A stretch of 5,888 nucleotides of DNA, taken from NCBI GenBank assembly GCA_027043685.1, contig JALUFI010000021.1, forward strand, positions 1-5,888. Direction: 5' to 3'. Shown here in pieces: positions 4,189 to 5,888 of the stretch (positions are counted from its first letter, which is position 1; each line of letters opens with the position of its first letter). The notes under the pieces are model-generated. The model made no database searches. It was not told the origin of the DNA and saw nothing but the letters and a program-made list of their open reading frames with translations. The DNA comes from Pyrodictiaceae archaeon (GTDB taxonomy: Archaea > Thermoproteota > Thermoprotei_A > Sulfolobales > Pyrodictiaceae). Position numbers and translations under genes: made by a program.

Positions 4189-5754
4189 CTAGTGTATCGT
4201 TCCTCCCTCGCCTGTCTCCTCTTGTAGCCCTGTTCGCCTGTACTCGTGTTCCTGCCTGCCGGCCTTCAGTAGAAGGCTGAGCAGCCGCCTCGAGTTTATC
4301 GTGCCTATTACTTCTCCCTTCTCGTTCACAACGGCTATTATCGGCTCGTGTAGAAGCGAGAGGTCTGACAATAGGTCGCTGATTGTGCGGCTGGCCCTCA
4401 CTACCGGTACCTCGCTGCGCAGGAAGAACCTAGTGGGTATTGTTTCAAGCATTCGCGGGTCTACGTCCACGAAGTCCTCTGCGGTTACGTAGCCTATTGG
4501 TCTCATGTTCTCGTCTACCACTACTGCCGCGCCCTTGGAGGCTACCACGCGTGCCGCATAATCGGCTTTCTCGTCTGCATGCACAATAGCCATGTCCAGG
4601 TCTAGGTCTGCTAGCTTCATACGGAGTATGTCGGGCCTCCTCTCCTTCACGCGGTGAGCCGCGGCGGAGAGGAGCGTGGAGCCGAGGGTTGCGAGCAGCG
4701 CGGCTGTGTAGGCCGGGTAGCTCAGCTCTCCGCTCTGCAGCATGGTGAGCAGCAGGGCGGCGTCAACTCCCCCCTTGGCGAGGAAGGCGAGCCCCTCTCT
4801 GGCCGTGAGGCCTAGGAGCCTTGCTGCAAGGAGCTTCGGCGCAGCGGAGAGCCCTAGGAGCGCTAGACTGTACAACGTGTCCATTAGTGTCGGCCTGACC
4901 GCGTAGATGCCGATGCCTATGAAGAAGAGTGGCTCCAGGAACCCGTATGTGAATGCACGCACGCGCTCAAGGTAGAGCGGCCTTATCTCCATGTACTCTG
5001 AGAGGAACACGCCCAGCAGGAGCGCTGTGACGGCCGAGTTGAAGCCTATAAGCTCGGCTATATACCCAGCCATTATGACTATCGAGACCACTATCGCGAA
5101 CGGGGCTTCGCGGACAGCTACATAGCGCTCAACGAGGAGAAGAAGCTCGTCGAGATAGTGGCGTCCGACCAGGTAGACGAGGAGGACGAAGATTAGCGTC
5201 TCCAGGAACTTTGCAAGGTTGAAGCCCTGTACAAGCGTGTTGAAGACGGTTAACCCACCTATCTCGGCTATGAGGCCTACCTTGAGGGCAGAGTACTCGC
5301 GCTCACCTAGCCGCCCCTTGCTGAAGAGAAGCTTCATCAAGGGCCCGGCGCTGACGATGGCTAGCACAACTCCTACTGCGAGACCCGCCTCCAGGCCTAG
5401 CCCCATGAAGTAGACGGCGAAGAGCCCGACGAGGAGCGTTGATGAGGCGAGCAGTGCAAGGGAGACGTAGAGTTCGCGCCGGCTCGGCTTCAGCAGCGAG
5501 GGGTTCGACAGCTCCTCCACGCCGGCGAGGAACAGTGTGAAGTTTATGCCTAGGTTGAAGAGGAGCAGTGCTGGCACGAGGTCCGAGGGCTTAACAAGGC
5601 CCAGGGCAGCGGGGCTCACGAGCAGCCCGGTCAGCACACTGCCTATGAAGCCGGGGAGCCCGAGCCTCTCGGCGCCCTCCTCGCCGAGCTTGGAGAGGAA
5701 GAGGAGGGCCCCGACAAGCACTGCAGCCTCGCTGGTCGCCTCTATCGGCGTCAA
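4189..5754 (-). CDS. CPA2-family cation/proton antiporter with CBS pair
   Basis: This 521-residue membrane protein has a Kef/NapA-like antiporter domain of 12-13 hydrophobic segments (about 10-365) and a cytoplasmic tail with two CBS motifs (about 383-432 and 446-497). Family signs are the early L-S-K-L-G-E-x-x-A-E-R-L-G-L-P-G-F-I-G segment (20-38), L-F-L-A-G-V-E (74-80), S-A-G-P-L-M-K-L-L-F (135-144), N-S-A-V-T-A-L-L-L-G-V-F-L-S-E (239-253), P-L-F-F-I-G-I-G-I (275-283) and a lysine at 307. It probably exchanges Na+ or K+ for H+, with the CBS module, known in other proteins to bind adenine nucleotides, sensing energy state. The membrane motif that is usually Asp-Asp or Gln-Asp reads I-A163-E164-I-G-G here. 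There is no TrkA-N/RCK domain. The start is TTG, 8 bases after GGGGGATC. No other start lies upstream in frame, and a GTG at residue 12 is the next choice. It appears monocistronic. Confidence 0.88.
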   Translation of the reverse strand: MTPIEATSEAAVLVGALLFLSKLGEEGAERLGLPGFIGSVLTGLLVSPAALGLVKPSDLVPALLLFNLGINFTLFLAGVEELSNPSLLKPSRRELYVSLALLASSTLLVGLFAVYFMGLGLEAGLAVGVVLAIVSAGPLMKLLFSKGRLGEREYSALKVGLIAEIGGLTVFNTLVQGFNLAKFLETLIFVLLVYLVGRHYLDELLLLVERYVAVREAPFAIVVSIVIMAGYIAELIGFNSAVTALLLGVFLSEYMEIRPLYLERVRAFTYGFLEPLFFIGIGIYAVRPTLMDTLYSLALLGLSAAPKLLAARLLGLTAREGLAFLAKGGVDAALLLTMLQSGELSYPAYTAALLATLGSTLLSAAAHRVKERRPDILRMKLADLDLDMAIVHADEKADYAARVVASKGAAVVVDENMRPIGYVTAEDFVDVDPRMLETIPTRFFLRSEVPVVRASRTISDLLSDLSLLHEPIIAVVNEKGEVIGTINSRRLLSLLLKAGRQEHEYRRTGLQEETGEGGTIH

Positions 5755-5762
5755 AACCAGCT

Positions 5763-5770
5763 GATCCCCC
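5763..5770 (-). promoter_or_regulatory. Shine-Dalgarno-like site for the TTG start
   Basis: On the minus strand this reads GGGGGATC, a one-mismatch fit to the GGTGATC part of the archaeal Shine-Dalgarno, ending 8 bases before TTG 5754. It supports use of this rare start codon. Confidence 0.45.
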
Positions 5771-5803
5771 GCATCCCCGTCCCCAGGCCTCCTAGAGGTA
5801 CTC

Positions 5804-5818
5804 CCCCCTGAGAGGGGG
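5804..5818. repeat. CCCCC/GGGGG hairpin in the antiporter upstream region
   Basis: CCCCC (5804-5808) and GGGGG (5814-5818) flank TGAGA. It lies 50-64 bases before the antiporter start. It may be part of the mRNA leader or an operator. It is short and could be chance. Confidence 0.25.
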
Positions 5819-5837
5819 TTGGAGGGGCCCGGTCTTG

Positions 5838-5863
5838 GTGCGTTAGGTGCGTTAGACTCGTTA
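5838..5863. repeat. 9-bp tandem repeat GTGCGTTAG, third copy degenerate
   Basis: GTGCGTTAG occurs twice without a gap (5838-5846, 5847-5855), and the core CGTTA recurs a third time in exact 9-base phase (5841, 5850, 5859). It lies 84-109 bases before the antiporter start and just before a possible divergent ATG at 5865. Evenly phased short repeats upstream of a gene suggest a regulator-binding site, though 9 bases is not a full helical turn. Confidence 0.5.
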
Positions 5864-5864
5864 C

Positions 5865-5888
5865 ATGAAGCCGGTGCTGGGCTGGGTT
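5865..5888 (+). CDS. Possible first codons of a divergent gene (partial)
   Basis: ATG at 5865 opens a frame M-K-P-V-L-G-W-V that runs off the window edge. A weak AGGTG lies 15 bases upstream (5845-5849). There is no TATA-like box in view. A second open frame from TTG 5819 behind GAGGGGG also reaches the edge. Eight codons cannot prove a gene, and this entry only marks where one could begin. Confidence 0.2.

Overview
The window looks like chromosomal DNA of a GC-rich hyperthermophilic crenarchaeon, probably Desulfurococcales/Pyrodictiaceae (Pyrodictium- or Hyperthermus-like). This rests on an archaeal ATP-dependent DNA ligase of crenarchaeal type, GTG/TTG starts, TATA-like boxes in front of genes, AGG/AGA/ATA-rich codon use in the ligase, and tight gene spacing. 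The genus is an inference from sequence memory, not from a search.

Layout, left to right. Bases 1-238 carry no convincing gene. They hold three perfect inverted repeats, then an AT-rich promoter candidate and a clear Shine-Dalgarno. A metallophosphoesterase follows on the + strand (251-919, start corrected to the second GTG). The gap 920-1165 holds two adjacent strong stem-loops (968-1041) and a TATA-like box. Next come a small multi-CxxC zinc-binding protein (1166-1417), an unrecognised 165-residue protein (1476-1973), and a complete replicative-type DNA ligase (2028-3845). All are on + with gaps of 54-58 bases, so the last three may share a transcript, although a TATA-like element also sits just before the ligase.

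The ligase converges on a minus-strand gene across 343 bases (3846-4188) rich in hairpins, including a perfect 10-bp stem. I see no gene there. The minus-strand gene (4189-5754) encodes a CPA2-type cation/proton antiporter with a C-terminal pair of CBS domains. Its usual Asp-Asp membrane motif reads Ala-Glu. Bases 5755-5888 are its upstream region, with a 9-bp tandem repeat and possibly the first codons of a divergent gene.

The ligase serves DNA replication and repair. The zinc protein and the unknown protein beside it are candidates for linked functions by position only. The antiporter is an independent unit in ion/pH homeostasis. I found no CRISPR array, tRNA, rRNA, insertion sequence or clear sign of recent transfer. 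The less ordinary points are the antiporter's changed ion site plus CBS module, the structured intergenic regions, and a Cys-rich second reading frame at the start of the zinc-protein gene.
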